Shown here: positions 9,783-20,228 of the stretch, piece by piece | Position numbering within the stretch: the stretch's first letter is position 1 | Layout of the letters: every line of letters begins with the position of its first letter | NCBI GenBank assembly: GCA_963422465.1 | Contig: OY730171.1 | Location: 124,001 to 188,000, forward strand | Length of the DNA stretch: 64,000 nt | Reading direction: 5' to 3' | DNA from: Lichina pygmaea | Taxonomy: Eukaryota; Ascomycota; Lichinomycetes; Lichinales; Lichinaceae | Translations under genes and position numbers: made by a program | Notes under the pieces: model-generated | What the model was told of the DNA's origin: nothing | The model's database searches: none | The model's input: the letters and a program-made list of their open reading frames with translations, nothing else

Positions 9783-10330
9783 TAGCTCTGGTGTTACTTT
9801 CTGAAGAGGTGGGTTTTTTCTTCTTGGGAGCCATGTTAGAGATTGTTTGGCACTGGTTTGGTGTTTTCTGTCTGCAGAGTACTGCCAGAAAGAAGAGTCA
9901 CCTGGTTTCCCAGCAGTAATAATCTAGTCCTGGGACCAATCCCCAAGACTAGACTTTCCTGGGCAGCTTTTTCCAACTAAGCTCTGGGCAAAGCTAGAAG
10001 TATTAACCTAGACTAGGGACCAGACCCCCTATCTAGACTTTCCTTGAGTCAAAGACTCTGCTAGCTCCAGAGTCAGTCAGACTCTAACTATTCCTCTTAT
10101 CCTGAGACTCTTTCTCTGGTTGTGGGTAGATTGCTGGTTGTTGAAGAAGAAGATTGTGGATTCAAGATCACAACTTTTGACAAACAGGCGTGGTTCTCAA
10201 AGGTGATGGGTTTTCACCTTAAGGTTTGAGTGGTTTCAGAGAGGAACTTGGCTGTTTTCCAGAATATATGACAAATTGTGGTTTTTGTCAAAAATGATGG
10301 TCCTTGAAGGACGTGGTTCTGGGAAGAGTT
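9783..10330 (-). mobile_element. L1 ORF1 start and 5' untranslated region
   Basis: The ORF1 start codon is at 9832-9834, followed by a lysine-rich N-terminus (MAPKKKKPTSSES) that reads on into the block at 3217 across the TAGCT duplication. Upstream, 9835-10330 is the LINE 5' UTR. It aligns with the 5' UTRs of L3 (18464-19090) and L9 (53569-54187), including the conserved stretch around CACAACTTTTGACAAACAGG. No gene is seen in the UTR. Confidence 0.85.
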
Positions 10331-11325
10331 GCCTGTGAAGTGATAGACCACCAGAGGTGTTGTGCAGGCACTCTGGACACCTCTGTGAAGTGACATCAGC
10401 AGAACAGAGGACTTTGACCAAACTGGTTATGAAAACCACCTGACAGATGTCTACTGTGTACACTACAGTCTGAAGCCAGTCTTGCAACTGGTGGATGTGA
10501 AGTCTAGACACCTGACAGGGCATCTCTCGAGTAGACAAAAAAAGTTTCTATCATGCACTCTTTTTCTAGCAGAGTCTGCAGCAGCTGATACATCAAGGAT
10601 CTTGTTCTAGGAGAAGAGCAATGTCTGTACTGTAGTGTTGTTAATCAAACAGAGACTACATGTTAAAGAAGGCAAGCAGGTGGCACAAAGAGTTTCTGCC
10701 ACTCTAGTACCTAAGGGCTGTGTGATAGTCAAAGTGCTGGCTTGATAGTTTTGCCTAAAGTCTTGCCACAGATTCTCTTCAGGCCACCTACAGACTGGGG
10801 CTAGAGCACTGGAGGTTCTCCAGTGGGCCACCACATATATCTGGGGTCCCACAGGTGACAGTGGGCAGATAGAGACTTCTCCCTACTTGGTTAGTGGACT
10901 GGAAAGACAGTCCTGCAGGTGCTGGCATAGTCTGTAGAGTCTGTAGAGTCTGCAAGGCATAGTCAGCCTCTGTACAAGAGATCTACAGAGGTAACATGAA
11001 ACAGTGAGAGCTGTGGAGTGTGGTATATAATAGCAGTGACAGCAGTAGAGTCTGGGCCTACTACAAGACTGTCTATATAGCCTGAGAGGACAGAAGCACA
11101 TGCCAGTCTGTACAGAGTGCAGACTGAGACTGCAAATAACAGACTCAAGAAGCAAACTGCAGTTGGAGTGTGGGCTCCAGGCTGGCAACCCAGTGCTCTG
11201 AAGCAGGACCTAGAGGTGAGTGTACACAGTACAGCGCAAAAAGTCTCAGGACTGTAGGGAAGTGTGGCAGAGACTCTGCAAGGGATAGTGACTCTGTGCT
11301 ATACCTTGTCATAGCTCAACTGTAG
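10331..11325 (-). repeat. Repeat R, copy 1 (noncoding, unclassified)
   Basis: This 995 bp is the reverse complement of most of 20229-21350, with roughly 80 percent similarity by eye over aligned stretches. There is no shared open frame between the copies, no RT, transposase or gag motif, and no obvious terminal repeats. Both contain a TATATAG-like core (ATATAGACAGTC) in the same place. This copy has almost no CpG left where the other copy retains it, so it is the more decayed. It is cut by the 5' end of L1 on the left and the L2 fragment on the right. It might be a solo LTR or part of a longer nonautonomous element. Confidence 0.7.
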
Positions 11326-12698
11326 TCTGCTTGCTTTTGGCTATTCTCTGAAAAGCAATCTTCTGAAGTTGAAGAACACACATCTCAAATGTCTATCCTG
11401 AGCTGCAAGACATAGGATAGTCTTCTCTTCTGAGAAATATAAAATACTTTATTTTTCCAGAAGAAGATCAGACAATCTCCAGCTTCAGCTAAGACTAGGG
11501 GATGTGGTTCTGAAACCAAAAGAAGAAGTGCAAGTACTAGGAGTGTACCTAGATTCAAAGCTCCACAAGTATAAACACCAGAGGATTATTTTTCAAGAAG
11601 CACAGAAAGCACTTTCCTCTCTTTCTAGAACTTCTTACTCAACTTGGGACTTCCCAGTTCTGACATCAAATCTTGTGTACACTGCCATACTCAGATCTTT
11701 TTTAAGCTACACAGTGGGGATCTGGTTCAACCCTCTAAGAAAATCTTCTAATATCTCTTCTCTGATCTTATTTCAAAAAAGATGTCTAAGACTTATTGGA
11801 GGTGCTTTTAAAGCCACTCCTTCTTTTCTATTAGATAGTGAGCTTTTTCTTTTACCTCTAGATCTCTACTTTAAATTTCACACAGCCTGTTTTCTTTCTT
11901 CTTTCCAAACCTCCTCTCTGAAAAGCTTTCTTGACAGCATCTTTTCTACTATTTCTGTCTATACTTCTACACTGAGAAAATCTTTAAAGAAATCTCCAAC
12001 TATCTTTTCCAACTGGAAATTCACTTGGTTAAGCCAAATAACTACTAACCAGGCTAGTTCAAAGAAAGAACTACAAAAACTTTTTACTAAAGAATAGAAA
12101 GACTAATAGAAAGAGAAGAAAAAAGAAGCTTCCCAGGTTGGCAGACTTTCTGCCCAAAGTCACACAAAGATAATCTGGAGCTTTACAAAAAGCTACAGAA
12201 AGCTGAGGCAAGTCTACTACTACAAATCAGAACTGGGAGAATTAGTCTGGCAAGTTTTCTATTCAGAGCTGGAGTTCCTGATTTTGCCACCTCTTTATGC
12301 ATGTGTGGCCAAGCAGAAGAAACTGCAAAATATATTACTTCTTCATATTCTCTATATTCAAGACAAAGACAACAAGCTTTCTTTAATCCCCAAGACTTTA
12401 CTATAATTATTTCAAACCCAGAGCTTCTACAGAGGTTTCTACACTGGTTTATGTTTTTGAAAAGACTGAACCAGTTTAATCTAGCTTTCAAACTCCACTA
12501 TTCCCACTCCAACATCTAGATCTTTTCTCTCTACCAGATACTTCAAGATTTCTTTTGTTACAACTTCTAGTCACACCCTGTCTTCAGTTTTTATTTCTCT
12601 AAAGGTTTTCTGAAGAAGTTTATTATTAGCTAGAAGATCTGCATGGCTGTAAAGCTACTATCAGTGTAAGAATCAAATAAAAAAATAAAAATAAAAAT
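11326..12698 (+). pseudogene. L2: LINE-A 3' part (end of ORF2, 3' UTR and tail)
   Basis: The fragment starts just after the RT catalytic block (LLAF-SLKSNLLKLKN) and runs through the C-terminal region (KPKEEVQVLGVYLDSK, FQKRCLRLIGGAFKATPSF) and the degenerate CCHC (CMCGQAEETAKYIT) to the stop at about 12520. A 3' UTR follows, ending in CAGTGTAAGAATCAAAT plus a short A-rich tail (to 12698). Several in-frame stops interrupt it, for example TAG at 12095-12097 and a second one just downstream. It abuts repeat R on the left and a Ty3-A fragment on the right. Confidence 0.88.
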
Positions 12699-13652
12699 AC
12701 CCAATACTATTTGCACCAAAGAAAGACAGAAGTCTAACTGAAGAGATCAAGATTGACTCTGAGAAGATCAACGCAATTCAGCAATAGTCAACACTGACAT
12801 CAGTCAAGTACAAGTCTTCCTAGAATTTACCAACTTCAACTGACAGTTCATCAAGAACTACTCACAGATAGCAACACCACTGACAGAACTCACAAAGAAG
12901 GATGTGGAGTACTGGTAGCAGAAGAGATAACAAAAGTATTCTAACAGCTCAAGATGCTTGTGCCAAGAAACCAGTTCTTCTCAACTTCAAGACAGGCTAA
13001 CTAACACAAATTAAAACAGACACTTCAGACGAAGTAGTAGGAGCATGTCTATACTGACAGGCAGATAGCAAGTGGCACCCAGTTACATACTACTCACACA
13101 AGATGTCACAAGTGGAAAGAAACTATAATATCCACAACAAAAAGCTATTAGCAGTTATCAATACACTCAAACATTGGAGAGTGTATGTGGAAAGCAGTTC
13201 TGAACTCACTATTCTCACAGACCACAAGAACCTGACAATATTCACAACAACAAAGAAGCTGAACTGACAACAAGTCAGATAGGCTGAACTTCTCAGGCAA
13301 CACAAGTTTAAGATCTTGTACACCCTCAGACAAGAAAATAGGAGAGCAGACACACTAAGCTGACAAAAAAACCACATGGAAGATGATGAACACCAAGAAA
13401 CAATCTTACAGCAGGACCAGCAAGAAAACCTGGTGCCTCAACTACAGATCAACAAGCTCACAGCAGAAGACACTGAAGAACTAATAAGAAACTACTATGA
13501 TAACCCAGCACATAGTCACCCAGGAATCACTAAGACTACAGATCTTATCCAACAGGTAGGAAAAAACATCATCAATCTCTGACAACAAGTTACAGACTAC
13601 ATCAGCAAATATCTACTATACCAAAAGAACAAGTATAGACAACACAAGCTAT
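12699..13652 (+). mobile_element. Ty3-A internal fragment (RT end, RNase H, integrase start), highly decayed
   Basis: The sequence aligns with Ty3-A1 between about 6195 and 7610, with part of the RT region missing. It has no LTRs. It is broken in many places (more than ten), and nearly all CpG positions of Ty3-A1 are TG or CA here, so it is the oldest Ty3-A piece in the window. It lies between the 3' tails of two LINEs facing each other (L2 plus, L3 minus). Confidence 0.85.
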
Positions 13653-13825
13653 TTTTTTTTTTTTTGATTTGATTCTTACACTGTTTGTAGCTTTACAGCC
13701 ATGCAGATCTTCCAGCTAATAGTGAACTTCTTCAGAAAACCTTTAAAGGAATAAAAACTGAAGACAGGGAGGTGACTAGAAAGTGTAGCAAAAGGAAATC
13801 TTGTAGTGTCTGGTAGGAAAAGCTT

Positions 13826-16800
13826 CTAGATGTTGGAGTGTGAATAGTGAAGTTTGAAAGCCAGATTAAATTGGTTTAGTCTTTTCAAAGACATAAACCA
13901 GTACAGAAACTTCTGTAGAAGCTCTGGGTTTGAAATAATAGTAGTGAAATCTTGGGGGTTAAAGAGAGCATGTTGTCTTTGACTTGAGTAGAGAGAGCAT
14001 GAAGAGGTGATATGCTTTACTGTCTCTTCTGCTTGACCACACATGCATAGGGGGGTAGGAAAGTCAGGGACTCCAGCTCTGAAAAGAAAACTTGCTAGAC
14101 CAATTCTCCCAGTTCTGGTTTGCAGTAGTAGACTTGCCTCAGCTTTCTGTAGCTCTTTGTAGAGCTTTAGGTTGTTGTAGTGAGGTTTTTGGCAAAACAC
14201 CTGCCATCCAGCATAGCCTTTTCTTTTCTTCTCCTCCCATTGGTTTTCCCACTCTTTAGTAAAGAGTATTTGTAGTTCTTTCTTTGAACTAGCCTGGTTA
14301 GTAGTTATTTGACTTAACCAAGTGAACTTCCAATTAGGAGAGATAGTTGAGGATTTCTTTAAAGGTTTCCTCAGTGAAGAAGCATAGGAAGAAATAGTAG
14401 AAAAGATACTGTCAAGAAAGTCTTTCAGAGAGGAGGTTTGGATAGAAGATAGAAAACAAGCTGTGCGAAATTTAAAATAGAGATCTAGAGGTAAAAGAAA
14501 AAGCTCACTCTCTAACAGAAAAGAAGGAGTGGCTTTGAAAGCACCCCCAATAAGTCTCAGACATTTGTTTTGGAATATGATAAGAGAGGAAATATTAGAG
14601 GATTTTCTGAGTGGGTTGAACCAAATTCCCACTGCATAGCTCAGTACAGATCTGAGTATTGCAGTGTACACAAGGCGTGCTGTGAGAACTGGAAAGCCCC
14701 AGGTGGAGTAAGAGGTTCTAGAAAGAGAAGATAGTGCTTTTTGTGCTTTTTGAAGAATAATTCTCTGGTGTTTGTGCCAGTGGACTTTGGCATCCAGGTA
14801 CACTCCCAATACTCGCACTTCTTCTTTTGGTTTTAGAATCACATTCCCAAGTCTAAGCTTGAGCTGCAGATTGTCTGATCTTCTTCTGGAAAAATGAAGT
14901 ATTTTATATTTCTCAGGAGAGAAGACTATTCCATGTCTTGCAGCCCAAGATAGACATTTAAGATGTGTATTCTTCAACTTCAGAAGGTTGCTTTTAAGAG
15001 AGTGTCCAAATGCAAGCAGATTTGTATCATCTGCAAATCCCAGAGCAGAAACACCAGTAGTAGGAGAATGTACAGTCTCATGAAGTTCAGAAATATAGAA
15101 TAGAAAAAGAATAGGAGACAAAGGGGAACCTTGGGGAACTCCACAGTGAATAGGAATAGAAGAGGACTCAGAGTCATCAAAAACTAGGGTGGTGGTACGT
15201 CTGGTACAGAAAGAGAAGATCCAAGAAGTTAGCCAGAGAGGGATTCCTTTTCTCTCCAGAATCTTTTGAAGAATCTCTGGAAGAACTCTGTCATATGCTC
15301 CTGAGATGTCCAGAGAAAGTAGAGATGCAACCATGCCTTCTTTCCAGACTTTTTCCACTTGGGAAGTTAGAAGGAAAAGTGCTGATTCAGTTGATCTGCC
15401 TTTCCTGAACCCCATCTGGATTTCTGGCAAGAGTTTAGCCTCTTCTGCTACCTTGCTTAGTCTGACTGCTGTAATAGCTTCCATCAGCTTGCCAGTTGTG
15501 TTTAGCAGAGCTATTTGGCACCAGGCTTTAGCTTGGTTATAGATTCCCTTGCCAGGTTTTCTTAGACAGACTGTTTTTGCATTCTTGAATTTCTCTGGAA
15601 AGTATTCCAGTCTCCAGCATGTTGATGTGAGAACAGCTATAGCTTGGCAGAACTTGGGACCCAGAGCTTTCAGAAATCCATTTGGCAGCTTGTCTTTTCC
15701 TCCTGCTGTAAAAGGTTTCTTCTTGTTCAGAATTTGCTCCACTTCTTCAGTGGTAACCTCCTGAGAAAGCTGGATCTCTGGGGTACTCTGGTGACTTTCT
15801 GTACTTGGTTCTGGAACACGTGCTTCTGGAAAGAATTGAGCTGAGAAAGATTTTGTCTTCTCCTCAAAGCTTTTGGCTAGTCCTTCTTGAGTCTCCAGAT
15901 CAGGGACCAGAGGAAGATCAGGGGTCTTGTTAGCTTTTGATTTTCCCCACTTTGCAAGCTTCCAGAATTTTGAGAAACTGGCTAGCTCATGAACTTGTTT
16001 TCTGAAGGTGTTCTGTTTGCCTTCTCTGACAGCTTTCTTCTTGAGCTTAGTTGCTTCTTCTAGCTCTTCTTGGCTTGCCTGTCCTCTGAGCACTTGTCTT
16101 CTTATTCTTCTTTCCTGCTTAACTTTAGTTTGGATCTCTTGGTTCCACCAGGGGACTGAGTGGCTAGATTGCTTCTGGAGTTCTGTGCATCTGTCTGCTA
16201 TTTCTTGGAGAAAGTGGTTAAGATATTCCAAGTACTCATCCACTTCATGTTTATCTTGAAAGTGGAAGGGCAGCTGCAAATTATTACACTCTTGTTTTGC
16301 CAGGTTTGTGTCCAGTGTTTTCCAGTTCCTTTCTGGCTTCCAGGTTTTTCTTGGTGAGTCCAGGTCCAGGCTAGTTAGCACAGGTCTGTGGTCAGACCCA
16401 TGAAAGAACTGCAAAGCAATTTTAGAAAAGATTAGAGAGTTAGAAAGAGAAGAAGATATAAAGGAAAGATCAATAGGTGAACAGGGTTTGTGGGAAAGAG
16501 ATCTAGCTCTTGTGGGTGTAAAAGGTGCAATAGCTAACTCCAGATTTGAGTTTTTCATTAGAGTTTGGAACTTGTGTGCAGTGTCAGAATAGTCTTCTTT
16601 TCTTTGACCAGTCAGGGTGGTGAAGATTTGAGTCTGTAAGAAGAATATGCTGCCCTTTTGCTTGTAAAGCATTTTGGAGTAGACAGAGAAGAGCTTCTGA
16701 TGCTTGTAGGTAGTTCTCTTGACTTGAGGGAGTGAAGTATAGATTATGCACCCACAGAGAAGTAGAGGTGTTTTCCAGATGAATTTCAAGAGAAACAAAG

Positions 16801-17066
16801 TCTTTACTCCAGAAAGTAGGGTGGAGAGATGACAGATTCAGGTTTTTGTTAATAAGAAAAAGAGTTCTACCAATCTCTGGAGAATATAAAGGAAGAAAAG
16901 AAGAAAAAACAGTTGAGGTGCTGGTTTGAAGGTGAGGATTCTTCCAGGGTTCTTGAAGTGCAATAATATCTACTTCTTGAAGAGTTGGGGTTGCTAGAAG
17001 TAGCTCTTGGACTGATTGGCTTTTCTGCACATTGTATTGAAGAAGTGTGAACTTTGTATTCTTCAT
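13826..17066 (-). pseudogene. L3 ORF2 (endonuclease and reverse transcriptase), one frameshift
   Basis: This is the replicase of about 1080 aa. The endonuclease is at residues 1-235 (LLQYNVQKS, ALQEPW, TDSNLHHPDW, SPIDLSFIS, GSDHRPV). The RT is at roughly 480-760 (KAWCQIALLN, GFRKGRSTES, SLDISGAYDRV, GVPQGSPLSPILF, and GFADDTN near residue 678). The C-terminal part has a CX1CX8HX4C knuckle (CMCGQAEETVKHITSSC). No RNase H domain is visible. A 2-bp deletion near 16590, compared with L9 and L6, shifts the frame within the endonuclease. The start overlaps the ORF1 stop as ATGA. The rest is open, so this copy is young. Confidence 0.92.
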
Positions 17067-18463
17067 GTAGACATTTCATCTTCAAAGATCTTGAAGGGGT
17101 TGACTGACTGCTTTCCCCCTGTGTTTGTTGATCTTGTAGACAGAATTTGCACTTCTGGAGACTCTCCTCTGAGTCTCTCTGAGCTTCTAGTTGGCTCTGT
17201 GGTTTTCTGTCTTTTTCCCCCTGGAAGAGTCTGTATGAAGGGGAAAGTAACTGGAGACTGTGTGACTGGGACAGTGGTAGCAGTGGAGATCTCATACTTC
17301 CCTGGGCGGGAAATCCATGCCTCTCTTACCTTCTTGACTGCTTCTTGGCGTACTGGGCATGTGCTAGCCCAGGCTGGGTGAGCTCCTTTGCAGTTGCTGC
17401 ATTTTGGCTTTAGCAGTTGCTCAGGGATTTGGCAGGTTCTTCTTTCATGCTGGCCTCCACAGGCACCACATACAGCTTGATTCCTGCACAGGCGAGCTTG
17501 GTGTCCATACCCAAAGCACTTGAAGCATTGTGCCACCACTGTGTTAGCCAGAAAAGGCTCTGCCTCATGCAATCTGTGGCCCAGCACTACTCCACTCTCA
17601 ATTAGAAGATTGGCCTGTTCCGGGGTGGCCAGATCCAGGTGGAGTGAAGTAACTGGTTTCTTTTGAGCTATAGCCTTCTTTGACCAGTAGGCTCTTAGAA
17701 TAGTGATTTGCTTGCTCAGGGATGGGTTGCTGTTCTGGATAGTCTGGCGAGTTTTTTCCAGGTTTTCTGGCTGGATGTCTGTGGTTCTGACTCCATGAAT
17801 CAACACTGGGAATCTCTTGGGTTGGATAGTTGCTTCCTTGGTAAAAATAGCTGATATCCAGGCAGAGTCTTTCTCCAGAAAACTCTTAGTCTCTTGGGTT
17901 TCAGTGTTAATAAGAATGTCCCCTGAGGGAAGTTTTCTCACTGCTCTGACTTGTTTATTATAGGGACTGGGGAGTCTGTCTTGGAGAGCTTGAAAAAGCT
18001 GGATGTGAGTCCTGTTGGCCATATCAGGTGTCTGGTTACCAGGGTGGACAAGAACTTCCTTCAGAATCCTTGGAGCTAGAGGGATTTGAGCTGGGATATG
18101 TTTCTGAACAGCCTGGGCATATGATGGCTTGGATTCTTGCTTGTCTAGCCGCTTGCTAATATTCTCCAGCTCCTGGAAAATCTTGTTGGTCAGACCAGTG
18201 GGGAGAGACTGGGTTTTGGTGGACTGGGCTTCATTAGTACAAGAGTTTTTCTTAATATTCTCCCAGCTTTTCAGTACAGATTCTGGGGTAGCTTGAGTCT
18301 TGAGCCATGAGTCCAGTAGGTTGTAGTCATTCTGGAGAGCTGGATAGGGGGTAGAAGAACTAGGCTGAGTACCAGCAGAACTGGGAGCTGGCATTGTTGG
18401 AGAAGGTGTTATTTTTCTGGTAGTGTTCTGGGAGGAGTCCGGTTTCTTCTTTTTGACAGGCAT
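17063..18463 (-). CDS. L3 ORF1 (zinc-knuckle nucleic-acid-binding protein), intact
   Basis: This open frame of 466 codons would coat the LINE RNA. I chose the start at 18463 (MPVKKKKPDSSQ) rather than an ATG 42 bp upstream, because the basic KKKKP start is shared with L1 (MAPKKKKP) and with LINE-B (MSKKKPEK). A short helical, Lys/Glu-rich segment (LENISKRLDKQESK) is followed by a conserved domain containing RAVRKLPSGDILIN and LATPEQANLLIESGVVLG. Then come three knuckles: CFKCFGYGHQARLC, CGACGGQHERRTC and CSNCKGAHPAWASTC. It ends TGA, overlapping the ORF2 ATG by two bases. Confidence 0.9.
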   Translation of the reverse strand: MPVKKKKPDSSQNTTRKITPSPTMPAPSSAGTQPSSSTPYPALQNDYNLLDSWLKTQATPESVLKSWENIKKNSCTNEAQSTKTQSLPTGLTNKIFQELENISKRLDKQESKPSYAQAVQKHIPAQIPLAPRILKEVLVHPGNQTPDMANRTHIQLFQALQDRLPSPYNKQVRAVRKLPSGDILINTETQETKSFLEKDSAWISAIFTKEATIQPKRFPVLIHGVRTTDIQPENLEKTRQTIQNSNPSLSKQITILRAYWSKKAIAQKKPVTSLHLDLATPEQANLLIESGVVLGHRLHEAEPFLANTVVAQCFKCFGYGHQARLCRNQAVCGACGGQHERRTCQIPEQLLKPKCSNCKGAHPAWASTCPVRQEAVKKVREAWISRPGKYEISTATTVPVTQSPVTFPFIQTLPGGKRQKTTEPTRSSERLRGESPEVQILSTRSTNTGGKQSVNPFKIFEDEMST

Positions 18464-19090
18464 AGGGTAGGTAACCTGCACAGTGGGTTGTTCACAAAGG
18501 GTCACCTGGTTCCTAGCAGTAATTGCACAATCCTGGGACCACTCCCCAAGACTGTACTTTCCTGGGCAGTCTTTTCCAACTAGACTCTAGGGAAATCTGG
18601 CTGTATTAACTCAAGCTGGAGACCACACCCCCTGCCTGAGCTTTCCTAGAGTTTTTCAACTCTACCAGCACTAGAGGCAAGCTCTAAACTATTTCTCTTA
18701 TCCTGGGAGCCCTGATCTCCTTGATGCTAGATGTTTCTCTTGAGAGAAGTTCAAGCTGTTATCTGTCTGACTGGGAGTACTTACTCAATCCTGGGACCAC
18801 ACCCCAAGACTGAGTGTTCCTAGGTAATTGGGGCCTGTCCCCAGTCTTTCAGAATCCCACTGGCCACTCTCTGCCTTGTTATAGATAGTCTGTTGGTTGT
18901 TGAAGTTGAAGATCGAAGATTCAGAGATCACAACTTTTGACAAACAAGCTGGGTTACCCAAAGTGATGGGTTTTCACCTTAAGGTTTTGGTGGTTCCCAA
19001 CAGATACTCGCTTGGTTTCCAGAACTTCTGACAAAGTCCGGTGATTATCAGAAGTGATGGTCCTTGAACGTAGTGGTACTGGGAAGAGTT
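18464..19090 (-). mobile_element. L3 5' untranslated region
   Basis: This noncoding leader of about 630 bp matches 53569-54187 closely and 9835-10330 more weakly. It contains repeated short stretches of the type CCTGGGACCAC-CCCAAGACT (near 18533 and 18793). LINE-A elements are expected to carry an internal promoter in this region, but no specific motif can be assigned. Confidence 0.75.
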
Positions 19091-19091
19091 T

Positions 19092-20228
19092 TGGTTTGAA
19101 TAGAAAGATGAAAGAAAACATGCTGTTCTCAGCTTGAAGTATAAGTCTAGAGAGTGTAGAAATAGTTCTGATTCAAGTAGGAAAATAGGAGTGACTTTAA
19201 AGACACCTCCTATAGTTCTTAAACATTTATTTTGGAAAGTAGATAATGAAATATTATTAGAGAGTTTCTTTTGGGGATTGAGCCAGACTCCTACTGCATA
19301 AGTAAGAAGAGATCTTAGTATAGCAGTGTAGACATGACATGCTGTTAGGACTGGTAGTCCCCAAGTAGAGTAGGTTGTTCTGGATAAAGCTGAGAAATAT
19401 TTGGAGACTTTCTGTGACATGATTTTTTGGTGTTTTTTCCAGACAAGTTTTGAGTCAAAGTAAAGTCCCAAGATACGCACTTCTTCTTTTGGTTGAAGTA
19501 CCACTTCTCCAAGTTTTAGACTGAGCTGAAGATTGTCTCTTCTTCTTCTAGAAAAATGGAGAAGTTCATACTTTTCAGGTGCAAACTTCATACTATGTTT
19601 TCTTGCCCAGTCCTGACATTTGGAATGTGTAGACTTCAACTTGAGAAGGTTGCTTTTCAAGGAAGAGGAGAATGCAAGAAGATTAGTGTCATCTGCAAAA
19701 CCAAGTGCTGAAACTCCTTTCTCAGGGGTGTGTACAGTATTGTGCAGTTCTGAGATATAGAAAAGAAATAGAATAGGAGAGAAAGGTGATCCTTGAGGGA
19801 CTCCACAGTATATAGGGAACTGGGGGGATTCTGAGTCATCAAACACCAGAGAGGTAGTACGTGAAGTAGTGAAGGACAAGATCCAGGATACAAACCACTT
19901 AGGAATCTTTCTCTTAATCAGGATCTTTCTGAGAACTTCTGGCAAGACTCTGTCATAGGCTCCAGAGATGTCTAGAGAGAGAAGACTAGCAATCTTTCTT
20001 TCTTTCCAGATCTTTTCTACCTGGGAGGTCAGACGAAAAAGTGCTGATTCTGTTGATTTTCCTTTTCTGAATCCCATCTGGATTTCTGGCAAGAGATTTT
20101 CTTTCTCAGCTAGTTCACTTAGTCTTGCAGCTGTAATAGCTTCCATTAGCTTCCCAATTGTATTCAGGAGAGCTATAGGGCACCATACTTTTGCTTGACA
20201 GTAGGATCTCTTGCCAGGTTTCCTTAGG
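19092..20228 (-). pseudogene. L4: LINE-B reverse-transcriptase fragment
   Basis: A LINE-B ORF2 piece of about 379 codons, open throughout. It contains the RT core: GFRKGKSTES, SLDISGAYDRV, CGVPQGSPFSPILF, GFADDTNLL and HFSRRRRDNLQ. It matches L10 (about 58380-59520) at roughly 97 percent by eye. It is cut on the right (RT N-terminus) by repeat R and on the left by the 5' end of L3, so neither LINE terminus is present. Any reading on into 18974-19090 is fusion with the L3 leader and not real coding. Confidence 0.88.

Larger units (their letters stand above)
144..10330 (-). mobile_element. L1: LINE-A copy, 3'-truncated and split by a Ty3-A element
   Basis: This is a minus-strand LINE in two blocks, 144-3217 and 9783-10330, separated by the complete Ty3-A at 3218-9782. 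Both blocks carry the 5-bp duplication TAGCT (3213-3217 and 9783-9787), and the ORF1 reading frame continues from one block into the other across it. This shows that the LTR element landed inside an existing LINE. The 5' end lies near 10330, at the GGGAAGAG motif (minus-strand CTCTTCCC) also seen at the 5' ends of L3 and L10. The 3' half of ORF2 is missing because an LTR abuts at 143. Confidence 0.9.
13653..19090 (-). mobile_element. L3: full-length LINE-A
   Basis: This element of about 5.4 kb has a T-rich start at 13653 (the A-rich 3' tail on the minus strand), a 3' UTR, ORF2 (13826-17066), ORF1 (17063-18463) and a 5' UTR of about 630 bp ending near 19090 at GGGAAGAG. It is nearly identical to L9 (48760-54187). 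I could not find a target duplication: the left flank is Ty3-A sequence and the right flank is LINE-B. Confidence 0.9.

Noticed and set aside
9783-10330. A possible host gene between Ty3-A1 and repeat R
   Set aside because: The stretch is the start of L1 ORF1 and its 5' UTR, matching L3 and L9.
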